The notes under the pieces are model-generated. The model worked only from the letters and a program-made list of their open reading frames with translations, did no database searches and was not told the DNA's origin. A stretch of 33,856 nucleotides of DNA from DATAVK01 sp036267755 (GTDB lineage Bacteria; Actinomycetota; Actinomycetes; JAFAQI01), in NCBI GenBank assembly GCA_036267755.1, contig DATAVK010000015.1:1-33856 (forward strand), in the 5' to 3' direction. A program made the translations under genes and the position numbers. Shown one piece after another: positions 16,094-23,575 of the stretch. Numbering within the stretch: position 1 is the stretch's first letter; each line of letters begins with the position of its first letter.

Positions 16094-16579
16094 ATGGTCC
16101 CGGAGCGCGTCAGGCATCTCTATGCCACGTTTCGGCACCTGATCCACGAGATCGCGCGGTTCGGCGTCGTCGGGGCCATCTCCTACGTGTTCACCGTCGT
16201 GGTGAGCAACGAGCTGCGCTACGGGGCACCCGGGCTGGGGCCGCTGACCAGCCTCGGTATCGCGATGATCATCGCGGCCACGTTCTCCTACTTCGCCAAC
16301 CGGCACTGGACCTGGCGGCACAAGGCCAGGACCGGCGTCAGCCGCGAGTACGGCCTGTTCCTCGCGCTGTCGGTCGTCGGTTTCGGCATCACCGAGATCC
16401 CGCTCGCGATCAGCGAGTACGTGCTCGGCCTGCACTCGCGGGTGGCCTACAACATCTCCGGCAACATCATCGGTACGGCGCTCGGCATGGTCTGGCGGTT
16501 CTGGTCCTTCAAGCGCTGGGTGTTCATCGAGCCGGAGCCGGCGCGCACCGACGACGCCGCGCACGAGGCCCTGGTATAG
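16094..16579 (+). CDS. GtrA-family membrane protein
   Basis: A 161-residue protein with four hydrophobic segments: about residues 22-40 (FGVVGAISYVFTVVVSN), 55-72 (SLGIAMIIAATFSYFAN), 90-112 and 122-140 (NISGNIIGTALGMVWRF). The signature NRHWTW after helix 2 and RFWSFKRWVF after helix 4 are characteristic of GtrA/PF04138. Family members are implicated in moving polyprenyl-phosphate-linked sugars across the membrane or in wall-sugar decoration. Its mycobacterial counterpart in this neighbourhood (Rv3277) is probably the orthologue. It is divergent from the dehydrogenase that heads the polymer operon, and may supply lipid-linked sugars to the wall glycosyltransferases. Stop is TAG; a long hairpin follows. 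Confidence 0.9.
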   Translation: MVPERVRHLYATFRHLIHEIARFGVVGAISYVFTVVVSNELRYGAPGLGPLTSLGIAMIIAATFSYFANRHWTWRHKARTGVSREYGLFLALSVVGFGITEIPLAISEYVLGLHSRVAYNISGNIIGTALGMVWRFWSFKRWVFIEPEPARTDDAAHEALV

Positions 16580-16589
16580 CCCCCTCACG

Positions 16590-16660
16590 ATGATCATGAC
16601 GCTCTCGTCGAGACGCGCCGAGCGGCCACCGGCGTGTCACGACGACGGCGTCATGATCGT
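16590..16660. repeat. Long imperfect hairpin between gtrA and the SDR gene
   Basis: The left arm, starting GATCATGACGC at 16592, pairs with the right arm ending GCGTCATGATC at 16658. The stem continues inward to 16620/16630, giving 29 paired positions with two G-T pairs and two mismatches around a 9-nt loop (16621-16629). No T-tract follows, so it is not a classical intrinsic terminator. It could be a terminator of another type, a dispersed palindromic repeat or a small MITE. Confidence 0.75.
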
Positions 16661-16687
16661 TCTGGATCGGGGGGTGAGAGTGTCGGC

Positions 16688-17482
16688 ATGGCACTGCATG
16701 AAAGCGTCAACCTCACCGGGCGAGTAGCGGTCGTGACCGGTGCCGGTAGTGCTGATGGCATCGGTTTCGCCTCGGCCGCGCTGCTGGGCTCGTTCGGCGC
16801 CGCCGTTCTCGTCACCTCGACCACGTCGCGGATCGAGGAGCGCGTGGAGCAGCTACGCAGCCAGGGGACGGATGCCGCCTCCGCCGTCGCCGATCTCACG
16901 GTCGAGGCCGAGGCAACAGCCGTGATCGACGCCGCCGTCCAGCGCTGGGGCCAGGTCGACATCGTGGTCAACAACGCCGGGATGGTCTCCGTCGCCGATC
17001 CCGACTTCGAGTCCGGTGATGTCGGCTCGATGAGTCCCGACACCTGGCACCGGTCGCTGGCCCGCAACCTCGACACGGCGTTCCTGGTCAGCCGGGCGGC
17101 GGTGCCCGCGATGGCCGAACGCGGCTGGGGCCGGGTCGTGATGGTGACCAGCGTGACCGGCGCGGTCATGGCGATGCGGGGCGACGTGGGCTACGCGACG
17201 TCGAAGGCGGGCATGGTCGGGCTCACCCGCGCCATGGCCGTGGACCTAGCCGGTCACGGCGTCACCGTGAACGCCGTCGCGCCCGGCTGGATCGCCACCG
17301 CCTCGCAGACACCGCACGAGGTCGAGGAGGGTCACACCACGCCGGCTGGTCGCAGCGGCACCGCTGGGGAGATCGCCGCGGCCGTCGGCTGGCTGTGCAC
17401 GCCCGGTGCGTCGTACATCACCGGGCAGTGCTTGGTCGTCGACGGCGGCAACTCGGTGGCCGAGGAGCGCCTGGTCCGTTGA
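16688..17482 (+). CDS. Short-chain dehydrogenase/reductase (FabG-like)
   Basis: A 264-residue classical SDR. It has the glycine-rich nucleotide loop VVTGAGSADGIGFASA near residues 15-30, NNAG in VDIVVNNAGMV, a catalytic Ser in VMVTSVTGAV, the YATSK catalytic Tyr/Lys pair, VAPGWI, and the C-terminal SYITGQCLVVDGGNSV. The pattern suggests an NAD(P)-dependent 3-oxoacyl or secondary-alcohol reductase; the substrate is not predictable. ATG 16688 gives a normal SDR N-terminus. A GAGAGT hexamer 6 nt upstream may be a weak leaderless -10, while GTGAGAG could serve as a poor ribosome-binding site. It faces the carboxylase beta gene tail-to-tail with 1 nt between the stops. Confidence 0.9.
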   Translation: MALHESVNLTGRVAVVTGAGSADGIGFASAALLGSFGAAVLVTSTTSRIEERVEQLRSQGTDAASAVADLTVEAEATAVIDAAVQRWGQVDIVVNNAGMVSVADPDFESGDVGSMSPDTWHRSLARNLDTAFLVSRAAVPAMAERGWGRVVMVTSVTGAVMAMRGDVGYATSKAGMVGLTRAMAVDLAGHGVTVNAVAPGWIATASQTPHEVEEGHTTPAGRSGTAGEIAAAVGWLCTPGASYITGQCLVVDGGNSVAEERLVR

Positions 17483-17483
17483 C

Positions 17484-19001
17484 CTAGACGGGAGTGATGC
17501 CGTGGCGGCGGCGGGCGAAGGTCCGGTCCTTGGTGCGGTACGCCGCGAACCGCTTGATCAGCTCGCCCCGGAGGTCGTCCGGCTCGACGATCGCGTCGAC
17601 CACGAGCTCGCTGGCCAGGTGCACGATGTCGATGTCTTCGTCGTATTCATCGCGGAGGCGCTGGACCAGCGCCGCCCGCTCGGTCTCGTCCTCGATGGCC
17701 TGGATCCGGTTGTAGTACACCGCGTTGACGGCCGCCTCGGCTCCCATCACGGCGATCTTCGCCGTCGGCAGCGCCAGCGTCGCGTCGGGTGAGAACCCGG
17801 GCCCGGCCATCGCGTAGAGCCCGGCGCCGTAGGCCTTGCGCACGATCACCGAGATCGTCGGGACGGTCGCCTCGGCGACCGCGCTGATCAGCTTCGCGCC
17901 GTGCCGGATGATCCCCTGCCGTTCGACCGCGGTCCCCACCATGAAGCCGGGCACGTCGGCAAGGAACAGCAGCGGCACGTTGAAGGCATCGCAGAGCTGG
18001 ATGAAGCGCGCGGCTTTGTCCGAGGAGTCGACGAAGAGCACGCCGCCCTTGATCATCGGGTTGTTGGCGACGACCCCGACCACTTCGCCGTCGAGCCGAC
18101 CCAGCCCGACCACGACCTCGCGGGCCCACAGCGGGTGGATCTCGAAGAAGCTGCCGTCGTCGAGCAGTGCCTTGACGTAGCGCCGCATGTCGTAGGCCTG
18201 CCGCTCGCTGTCCGGCACCAGCGTCGCCAGGTCACCCGCGCCCGGACCGACCGGTTCGGCGACCGGCGGCCGGCCCTCCCAGTTGGACGGCAGGTAGGAC
18301 AGGTAGCGCCGCACCGCCTCGAGCGCCTCGGGCTCGTCGGCGGCGAGCAGGTGCCCGACTCCGGAGACCGAGCAGTGCATCCGCGCGCCGCCCATCTCCT
18401 CCAGCGTCGTCTTCTCGCCGACGACCATCTCGACCATTCGCGCCGAGCCGAGGTACATCGACGCGTTGCCCTCGACCATGACGACGATGTCGCAGAACGC
18501 CGGGATGTAGGCACCGCCGGCGGCGCTCGGCCCGAACAGCGCGCACACCTGCGGGATCGAGCCGCTGGCCTTCACCTGGGTGTGGAAGATCCGCCCGGCA
18601 CCGCGGCGGCCGCGGAACATCTCGACCTGGTCGGTGATCCGCGCGCCCGCCGAGTCGACCAGCCAGACCATCGGTACGCCGAGCGCGTACGCCTGCTCGA
18701 TCGTCCGGACGATCTTCTCGACCGTCCGCGCGCCCCACGAGCCCGCCTTCACCGTCGAGTCGTTCGCCATCAGGCAGACCGGGCGGCCGTCGACCTGTGC
18801 CATCCCCGTGATGACGCCGTCGGCGGGCAGGTCACCGGCCAGAGCATTCGCGAACAACCCGTCCTCGACGAAGGATCCGTCGTCGACCAACAGCCGGATC
18901 CGCTCGCGGGCGAACAGCTTGCCCTTCGCGGCGTTCGACTCGTGGTACTTCTCGGCGCCGCCGTGCAGGATCTGCTCCCTGCGCCCCTGCGTATCGGTCA
19001 C
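17484..19001 (-). CDS. Acyl-CoA carboxylase beta (carboxyltransferase) subunit
   Basis: 505 residues spanning both crotonase-like halves of a biotin-dependent carboxyltransferase. The N-half has RREQILHGGAEKYHESNAAKGKLFARERI, LVDSAGARI and the oxyanion loop FGPSAAGGAYIPAF; the C-half has LADVPGFMVGTAVERQGIIRHGAKL and RKAYGAGLYAMAGPGF. It would move carboxyl from biotin on the alpha subunit's BCCP to an acyl-CoA; substrate unknown. It differs from the accD5-like protein at 24912 and is intact, so it does not simply replace it. GTG 19001 is preferred, preceded by TAGCCT and 8 nt; upstream open frame is shadow. Stop is TAG. Methylcrotonyl-, acetyl- or another acyl-CoA carboxylase are all possible. 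Confidence 0.88.
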   Translation of the reverse strand: MTDTQGRREQILHGGAEKYHESNAAKGKLFARERIRLLVDDGSFVEDGLFANALAGDLPADGVITGMAQVDGRPVCLMANDSTVKAGSWGARTVEKIVRTIEQAYALGVPMVWLVDSAGARITDQVEMFRGRRGAGRIFHTQVKASGSIPQVCALFGPSAAGGAYIPAFCDIVVMVEGNASMYLGSARMVEMVVGEKTTLEEMGGARMHCSVSGVGHLLAADEPEALEAVRRYLSYLPSNWEGRPPVAEPVGPGAGDLATLVPDSERQAYDMRRYVKALLDDGSFFEIHPLWAREVVVGLGRLDGEVVGVVANNPMIKGGVLFVDSSDKAARFIQLCDAFNVPLLFLADVPGFMVGTAVERQGIIRHGAKLISAVAEATVPTISVIVRKAYGAGLYAMAGPGFSPDATLALPTAKIAVMGAEAAVNAVYYNRIQAIEDETERAALVQRLRDEYDEDIDIVHLASELVVDAIVEPDDLRGELIKRFAAYRTKDRTFARRRHGITPV

Positions 19002-19009
19002 GGGCTGAC

Positions 19010-19015
19010 AGGCTA
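19010..19015 (-). promoter_or_regulatory. -10 element TAGCCT for the carboxylase beta gene
   Basis: TAGCCT is followed by 8 nt (GTCAGCCC) and GTG 19001 on the minus strand. It fits the leaderless pattern at a slightly long spacing. Confidence 0.45.
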
Positions 19016-19050
19016 GTTGGGCCGACGTGGGCATCGGCGGCCGACGCCGA

Positions 19051-19056
19051 TACCCT
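19051..19056 (+). promoter_or_regulatory. -10 element TACCCT for the glycerophosphodiesterase gene
   Basis: TACCCT is followed by GCCCGGCG and ATG 19065. The hexamer is the same as the one before gtrA, with 2 nt more spacing. Confidence 0.45.
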
Positions 19057-19064
19057 GCCCGGCG

Positions 19065-19862
19065 ATGAGCGCCGAGCGGTCCTCGATCTTCACAACGCAC
19101 CCCACGCTGTGCGGTCATCGCGGCCTCGGCAGCGGTGAGGTCGACGGGCACCGCGAGAACACCCTCGGGTCCTACCTGGCCTGCGTCGAGGCGGGCCTGG
19201 AGTGGGTCGAAGTGGATCTCCGGCTCACCGCCGACGACGTGCTGGTGTGCGAGCACTTCCCGACCACGCCGGACGGGCGCTTCATCATCGAGCTCCCCGT
19301 CGCGGAGACCGATGCGGTGGGAGTCCTTCGGCTCACCGAGCTGTTCGAGGCGCTTCCCACGCACGTCGGGATCGACCTCGACGTCAAGTCCTCGGTCGAG
19401 GACGCCCTGCGGGACGCCGCGGCGACGACGGCCGCGACGCTCGGCCGGCTGATCGGACCGGAGTCCAAGCGCCGGCCGCTCATGATGACGTCCTTCGACC
19501 CCGCCGCCCTGCTGATCGCCCGCGAGCTGGCTCCCGGCGTACCCGCGGGCCTGCTCACCTGGGCGAGGTTCCCGCTGCGCAAGGCGATCCCCGCGGCCAA
19601 ACATCTCGGCTTGCAAGCGGTCGCCGCCCACGTCGGCTCCTTCACCGGGCCTAACGAGAACGACCGGGCACCGGTCTTCCGGGAGGCGGCGTGGTCGGTC
19701 GACCTGGCCCACCGGGCCGGGCTCGACGTCATGTCGTGGTGCCCTGCCGGGGACGCCGTCGACGTCCTTACCGACGCCGGCGTCGACGCGCACGTGGTCA
19801 ACGACGCCGCCCGGCTGTTCGCGCGCTACCGGGACCGGCAGGACCGGCAGAGCGCCGGCTGA
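19065..19862 (+). CDS. Glycerophosphodiester phosphodiesterase family protein
   Basis: A 265-residue TIM-barrel GDPD. It has GHRGLGSGEVDGHRENT (catalytic His and the Glu-Asn metal site), WVEVDLRLTADDVLVCEHFP (second acidic pair and His), a central GIDLDVKS strand, LMMTSFDPAAL, and the C-terminal DVMSWCPAGDAVD...GVDAHVVND. Members hydrolyse glycerophosphodiesters to glycerol-3-phosphate and an alcohol. No signal peptide is visible, so it is probably cytoplasmic and may recycle phospholipid head groups; turnover of glycerophosphate polymers is possible given the surface genes nearby but not shown. ATG 19065 is chosen for its spacing to TACCCT. The stop abuts the convergent HAD-GNAT gene without a gap. 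Confidence 0.88.
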   Translation: MSAERSSIFTTHPTLCGHRGLGSGEVDGHRENTLGSYLACVEAGLEWVEVDLRLTADDVLVCEHFPTTPDGRFIIELPVAETDAVGVLRLTELFEALPTHVGIDLDVKSSVEDALRDAAATTAATLGRLIGPESKRRPLMMTSFDPAALLIARELAPGVPAGLLTWARFPLRKAIPAAKHLGLQAVAAHVGSFTGPNENDRAPVFREAAWSVDLAHRAGLDVMSWCPAGDAVDVLTDAGVDAHVVNDAARLFARYRDRQDRQSAG

Positions 19863-20975
19863 TCAGGGCACGGCGCGCTGCAACCAGAGCACGTCCCACC
19901 AACGACCGTGCTTGCGACCGACCTGCTCGAACGTGCCGATGTCGGTGAAACCGAACCGCCGGTGCAGCGCGATGGACGCCGGGTTGGGCAGCGCGATCCC
20001 GGCGTACGCGCGATGCACGTCCTCGTCCCGCAGGTCCGCGAACAGCTGCTGGTACAGCATCGAGCCGACGCCGCGCCCGGTCGCGCGAGGGTCGAGGTAG
20101 ATCGTCGTCTCCACCGACGGCTGGTAGGCCGCCTTGTCGCGGAAGGTACTGCTGGTCGCATAGCCCAGGAGCTGACCAGCCTCGACTGCGACCAGCAGGC
20201 GGTGCCGACCGGTGTCGGCATAGTGCTCGAACCACGCTGCCCGCTCCGCGACGGTCCACGGCTCGAGGTCGAAGGTGTGCGTGGTCTCGCGGACGTAGTG
20301 GTTGTACAGCTCGGTGAGCTCGGGCAGGTCGGTACGGCGGCCGGGCCGCACGGCGATCCCCGCAGCGACGGGAAGCCCCAGCCGGGCCAGGTCGTCCCGC
20401 AGCGTGGCGGCGCCGGTGTATACGACCCCGGCCAGGCCGAGCTGGCGGGCAGTCTCGACGTGCTCGGCGCGATCGTCGATGTAGACCGTGCTGCCGGGGT
20501 CCACGTCGTACCGCTCGAGCAGCCGGTCGAAGATCTCGCGGTCCGGCTTGGCGATGCCCTCTTCGCCCGAAACGACGATGCCCTCGAAGGCACTCAGCAC
20601 CTCGAAGTCGGCGCGCGCCGCGGCGAACTTCTCCGCCGGGTAGTTGGTGAGGGCCAGCAGCCGGATTCCGGCAGCCGCCAGCTCGCGGACGATGTCGACC
20701 GTCGCGGGATAGGCGCCGCCGAACATCTCCGGCCAGCGGGTGTTGAACGCCTCGATCAGCGCCGCCTGGTCCGGATGCTGCGCGGCAAGCTCGGCGATCG
20801 CCTCGGCCATCGGCCGGCCGCGATCCTGCAGGTCGTGCCATTGCGGGCTGGCCACCTCGGCCAGGAAGTGCTCGAGCTCCACCGGATCGTCGATCAGCTC
20901 GCGGTAGAGCCGCCGTGGTGACCAGTCGATGAGTACGCCACCCAGATCGAAGACCACCGTGGTCGGTGGGCTCAC
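19863..20975 (-). CDS. HAD-family hydrolase fused to a GNAT N-acetyltransferase
   Basis: 370 residues in two domains. Residues about 5-200 are a HAD phosphatase of the YihX-like subgroup: VVFDLGGVLIDWSP (nucleophile Asp10), LLALTNYP (motif II Thr), GIAKPDREIFDRLL (motif III Lys) and TVYIDDRAEHVETARQLG (motif IV acidic pair). Residues about 203-368 are a GNAT of the phosphinothricin-acetyltransferase type: LYNHYVRETTHTFDLEPWT, DPRATGRGVGSMLYQQLF (acetyl-CoA loop) and NPASIALHRRFGFTDIGTF. No stop or frameshift lies between the domains. GTG 20975 overlaps the cyclase stop in a GTGA junction. The HAD could be a sugar-phosphate phosphatase and the GNAT may acetylate a small amine; whether they act on one pathway is unknown. 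Confidence 0.85.
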   Translation of the reverse strand: MSPPTTVVFDLGGVLIDWSPRRLYRELIDDPVELEHFLAEVASPQWHDLQDRGRPMAEAIAELAAQHPDQAALIEAFNTRWPEMFGGAYPATVDIVRELAAAGIRLLALTNYPAEKFAAARADFEVLSAFEGIVVSGEEGIAKPDREIFDRLLERYDVDPGSTVYIDDRAEHVETARQLGLAGVVYTGAATLRDDLARLGLPVAAGIAVRPGRRTDLPELTELYNHYVRETTHTFDLEPWTVAERAAWFEHYADTGRHRLLVAVEAGQLLGYATSSTFRDKAAYQPSVETTIYLDPRATGRGVGSMLYQQLFADLRDEDVHRAYAGIALPNPASIALHRRFGFTDIGTFEQVGRKHGRWWDVLWLQRAVP

Positions 20976-21982
20976 GACCCGCTCGCGCCGGCCGCTTCGT
21001 CGGCGGCCGCGGCCCGGCGCAACCGGTACGGGTGGAGCATCGTGTAGCCGCGCACCGGTCGCGGCGGGAGCCGCCGCAGCCGCCACCGGGGGTCATCCCC
21101 CAGCGCGTCGGCCATGTTCTTGTCGACGACCACCGAACCGGGGCGCGCGAGCGACGTGAGCCGGGAGGCGACGTTCGCGGGTTCCCCGTAGACGTCGCCG
21201 AGCCGTGACACGACGGCACCGCACGCCAGGCCGACGCGGAGCTCCGGCAGGTCGCCCGCGCCGCCGATCTCCTCGGCGAGCCGCATCCCGATCACCGCAC
21301 CGATCGGCGGATGGTCCGCGACGAACATCACCTCGTCACCGACGGTCTTGACCACTCGGCCGCCGGACTCGGCGATGATGTCGGAGGCGCGGCTTTCGAA
21401 TCCCTCGACGATCTCGGCGAGGCCACTCTCGTCGATCTCCCGGGTGAGGCTGGTGAAGCCCACCAGGTCGGCGAATCCCACGGTCATCGGCGCCGCCGCC
21501 AAGTCTTCCGAGCCCGACGCGAGCGCCCGGCCGGCGACTGCTGCCAGATGGCGGCGCCAGACGTAGCCGATGAGGTCCTCGACCACGGGGACCAGCTCGG
21601 TCGCGCGTTCGAGGGCTTGCACCTCGGTGCCGTCGGTATCGATCATCGAGCCCGTGGCGGCGAGCTGCCATTCCGCGAGCCGGGCGAGCGACTGGCCGAG
21701 TGCCCGCGTCATCGCGATCTGGGCCTGCTCGTCGAGCCAGCCCTCCGAACCGAGCCGCTCGACCGTCATCAACGCCCAGACGTCCCGGTCGGTGAAGGCG
21801 ACGACGTCCTCACCGACGTCGGCAAACCCGAGCGCCCGCCACAGCGCGTTGGCGTGCTCATAAGGGACACCAGAGCGTTCGGAGACCTCCTGCCGGGTCC
21901 AGCGGCGCTCGCCGCCGAGCAGCTCCCGCTCGAGCTCGGCAGAGGCGGTGTCCTGCGAGGGCTGGTCCGGCACGAGTGGCAT
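20972..21982 (-). CDS. Class III adenylate/guanylate cyclase with N-terminal regulatory domain
   Basis: 336 residues. Residues about 15-160 resemble the helical regulatory domain found before the cyclase in mycobacterial Rv1264, known there as a pH-responsive module. Residues about 165-330 are the catalytic domain: FADLVGFTSL with metal-binding Asp172, VVKTVGDEVMF with the purine-contacting Lys and second metal Asp216, and GDVYGEPANVASRLTSLA with the transition-state Asn and Arg. The key residues for cAMP formation are therefore present, and the enzyme would work as a homodimer. ATG 21982 touches a GAAAGG with no spacing; GTG 21973 would put that sequence at a more usual distance. It is the first cistron before the HAD-GNAT gene. 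pH control is an inference from the family. Confidence 0.87.
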   Translation of the reverse strand: MPLVPDQPSQDTASAELERELLGGERRWTRQEVSERSGVPYEHANALWRALGFADVGEDVVAFTDRDVWALMTVERLGSEGWLDEQAQIAMTRALGQSLARLAEWQLAATGSMIDTDGTEVQALERATELVPVVEDLIGYVWRRHLAAVAGRALASGSEDLAAAPMTVGFADLVGFTSLTREIDESGLAEIVEGFESRASDIIAESGGRVVKTVGDEVMFVADHPPIGAVIGMRLAEEIGGAGDLPELRVGLACGAVVSRLGDVYGEPANVASRLTSLARPGSVVVDKNMADALGDDPRWRLRRLPPRPVRGYTMLHPYRLRRAAAADEAAGASGS

Positions 21983-22011
21983 CCTTTCAAATCGGCGAGC
22001 AGCATGAGCAG

Positions 22012-22194
22012 GTGAGCCGACGTACCGCCTATTTCGTGCTCATGGGCAGCTGCGTGGCATTGATCTCGGCGGCGTGGCTCCTCGTCCGTCTGGTGTCGGT
22101 GCCGGTGGCGATCGGGATGTCTGTCGTGGCCATGGTGCTGCCACCGGTCGCGGTGGTCATCGGGAACTCCGGGCCACCCGACGAGCGGTTCTGA
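22012..22194 (+). CDS. DUF3099-like small membrane protein
   Basis: 60 residues from GTG 22012: a short basic N-terminus (SRRTAYFVLMG), two hydrophobic helices (about residues 7-27 and 30-50) separated by a VRLVSVPVA turn, and a polar tail (NSGPPDERF). The RYFVLMG...SVPVAIGMSVVAMVLPPVAVVI pattern is that of the actinobacterial DUF3099 family, of unknown function. An in-frame GTG at 21976 would overlap the divergent cyclase gene and is less likely. No convincing Shine-Dalgarno or -10 is seen. Confidence 0.75.
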   Translation: MSRRTAYFVLMGSCVALISAAWLLVRLVSVPVAIGMSVVAMVLPPVAVVIGNSGPPDERF

Positions 22195-22224
22195 CGCGGC
22201 AGATGCCGGGTCGGAAATCGTACA

Positions 22225-22236
22225 AATGGGCCATAG
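22225..22236. repeat. 12-bp intergenic motif AATGGGCCATAG shared with 33628-33639
   Basis: The motif lies in the 105-bp gap between the DUF3099 gene and the exported-protein gene and is identical to the hairpin loop of the 31-bp repeat near the right end. Its core is nearly palindromic. It may be a protein-binding site or a remnant of a dispersed repeat. Confidence 0.45.
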
Positions 22237-22238
22237 AC

Positions 22239-22259
22239 ATCACGGGTCACAGCCGTGAT
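22239..22259. promoter_or_regulatory. Inverted repeat, possible operator upstream of the exported-protein gene
   Basis: Arms ATCACGG (22239-22245) and CCGTGAT (22253-22259) match perfectly around a 7-nt spacer, 40 bp before the preferred ATG at 22300. The size and spacing suit a dimeric regulator, or a small hairpin in the 5' leader. No regulator gene is adjacent. Confidence 0.35.
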
Positions 22260-22299
22260 GATCAGCATGTCGATGCCCACCGACACTGAAGGGCCCACC

Positions 22300-22833
22300 A
22301 TGCTCGGCCGCCCGCCCTGGCGCCGTCTGCTGGCCGGTACACCGGTCGCGCTGATCGCTGCGCTGTCGCTCGCGATGCCGGCGTCGGGTGCGGCCGCGTC
22401 GACGCCCTCGGTCCAGCACCCGTACCGGGTCGGGCACTTCCACCAGGTCGGCACCCACTGGAATCTCAAGGTCGAGCACCGCAACATGCACGGGAACCGA
22501 GACGTGCGGCTCGCCGATCCGCTCAACCCGGCGCCCGGGCGGGGCCACCGCTACGTGCTGATCCGGGTGAACGGAAAGTTGGTCTCCGGCGTGGGTGGCC
22601 TCGGCTACGACGAAAGCTTCCGGCTCATCGTCGGTCGGCACGTGTACCCGCCCGCCCACGTCGAGCTGCGGCACGGACTGCCGCAGTCCGGGGTCGTCTC
22701 GCACGGCATGGTGGTCATGGCGAAGATCCCGTTCCTCGTCTCGCACCGGGACTTGCACCGCCGGATGATCCTTCGGGCGACCAGCCTGCTCGACTGGCAC
22801 TCGGCTCCGCGGTACTTCCGCACCACGCACTAG
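22300..22833 (+). CDS. Exported protein of unknown function
   Basis: 177 residues from ATG 22300, with GAAGGG 6 nt upstream; earlier in-frame starts at 22255, 22258, 22267 and 22273 lack this and would mask the signal peptide. The N-terminus LGRPPWRR is followed by a hydrophobic core (VALIAALSLAMPASG) and a likely cleavage near AAAS, so the protein is probably secreted. The mature part is His- and Arg-rich with few acidic residues (YRVGHFHQVGTHWNLKVEHR, RYVLIRVNGKLVSGVGGLGY, HGMVVMAKIPFLVSHRDLHR) and looks mostly beta. No Cys is seen and no lipobox. I do not recognise the family. Stop is TAG. Confidence 0.7.
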   Translation: MLGRPPWRRLLAGTPVALIAALSLAMPASGAAASTPSVQHPYRVGHFHQVGTHWNLKVEHRNMHGNRDVRLADPLNPAPGRGHRYVLIRVNGKLVSGVGGLGYDESFRLIVGRHVYPPAHVELRHGLPQSGVVSHGMVVMAKIPFLVSHRDLHRRMILRATSLLDWHSAPRYFRTTH

Positions 22834-22843
22834 CCGGCTCGGG

Positions 22844-22849
22844 CACACT
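22844..22849 (+). promoter_or_regulatory. Possible -10 CACACT for the DUF2510 gene
   Basis: CACACT is followed by CATCGC and GTG 22856. It keeps A2 and T6 of the leaderless pattern but has C at position 1. Confidence 0.3.
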
Positions 22850-22855
22850 CATCGC

Positions 22856-23548
22856 GTGAGTGGTCAGCGCCGCCCTGGGCCCAGCCTCGTGCTCTCCCTC
22901 GTCACGATCGGCGTCGGCGTGGCGGTCGGTGTGGTTGGGCTGGCCGAGACCCTGACGCCCTTCGTCCGCACCCTCACCCGGTCCGCGTCGTACTCGACCC
23001 CGGCGACGATCCACGCCCACCTCTCGCACGGGACGTATGAGATCTACCAGCTCACGACCGTCCGGTCCTCGACCTTCTCGCCGATCCGCCCGGGCACCGT
23101 CGACATCCAGCCTGAAGACGTCACCGTCAGGTCGACATCGGGTGCCTCGCTCACCGTCACGCCCGAGCGCGCCGACGAGACCATCAGCCGCAACCGCGAC
23201 GTGTACACCGGCGCCGTGCAGTTCGCGGTTCCGGTGGCCGGCGAGTACGTGGTCACGGTGCGCACCGGCCGCGGGTCGGCCACCCGGGTGATCCTGGCCC
23301 GGTCGCTGGGCAGCATCCTGCGATCGGTCGTGGCCTGGGTCGTGACCGGAGCGATCGGTGGCCTGGTCTTCCTCATCGGGCTGGTCCTGCTGATCGTGGG
23401 GCTGGTCCGGCGACGTCGCCGACCGGTGCCGTACGCCGGTGCCGCCGGGGCGCTGCCGCCAGCCGGGTGGTACCCGGATCCGTCGGATCCGTCGCAGCAG
23501 CGGTACTGGGACAGCCACCAGTGGACCGACCAGACCTACCGGTCCTGA
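22856..23548 (+). CDS. Two-helix membrane protein with C-terminal DUF2510 domain
   Basis: 230 residues. A membrane helix lies at about residues 9-32 (LVLSLVTIGVGVAVGVVGLA). An extracytoplasmic domain of about 120 residues follows with beta character (DVTVRSTSGASLTVTP, YTGAVQFAVPVAGEYVVTVR). A second helix lies at about 155-180 (VVTGAIGGLVFLIGLVLLIV), followed by RRRRR and the cytoplasmic DUF2510 motif PPAGWYPDPSDPSQQRYWDS near the end. DUF2510 is a short tryptophan-rich module at the ends of many actinobacterial membrane proteins; its role is unknown. The GTG start has CACACT 6 nt upstream. The 27 bp to the convergent PH-domain gene show nothing notable. Confidence 0.85.
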   Translation: MSGQRRPGPSLVLSLVTIGVGVAVGVVGLAETLTPFVRTLTRSASYSTPATIHAHLSHGTYEIYQLTTVRSSTFSPIRPGTVDIQPEDVTVRSTSGASLTVTPERADETISRNRDVYTGAVQFAVPVAGEYVVTVRTGRGSATRVILARSLGSILRSVVAWVVTGAIGGLVFLIGLVLLIVGLVRRRRRPVPYAGAAGALPPAGWYPDPSDPSQQRYWDSHQWTDQTYRS

Positions 23549-23575
23549 CCGAGCTCTGAGCCGGTCGCTGACAGC

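Noticed and set aside
19002..19793. Upstream extension of the carboxylase beta frame
   Set aside because: It is antisense to the phosphodiesterase gene and has no carboxyltransferase sequence.
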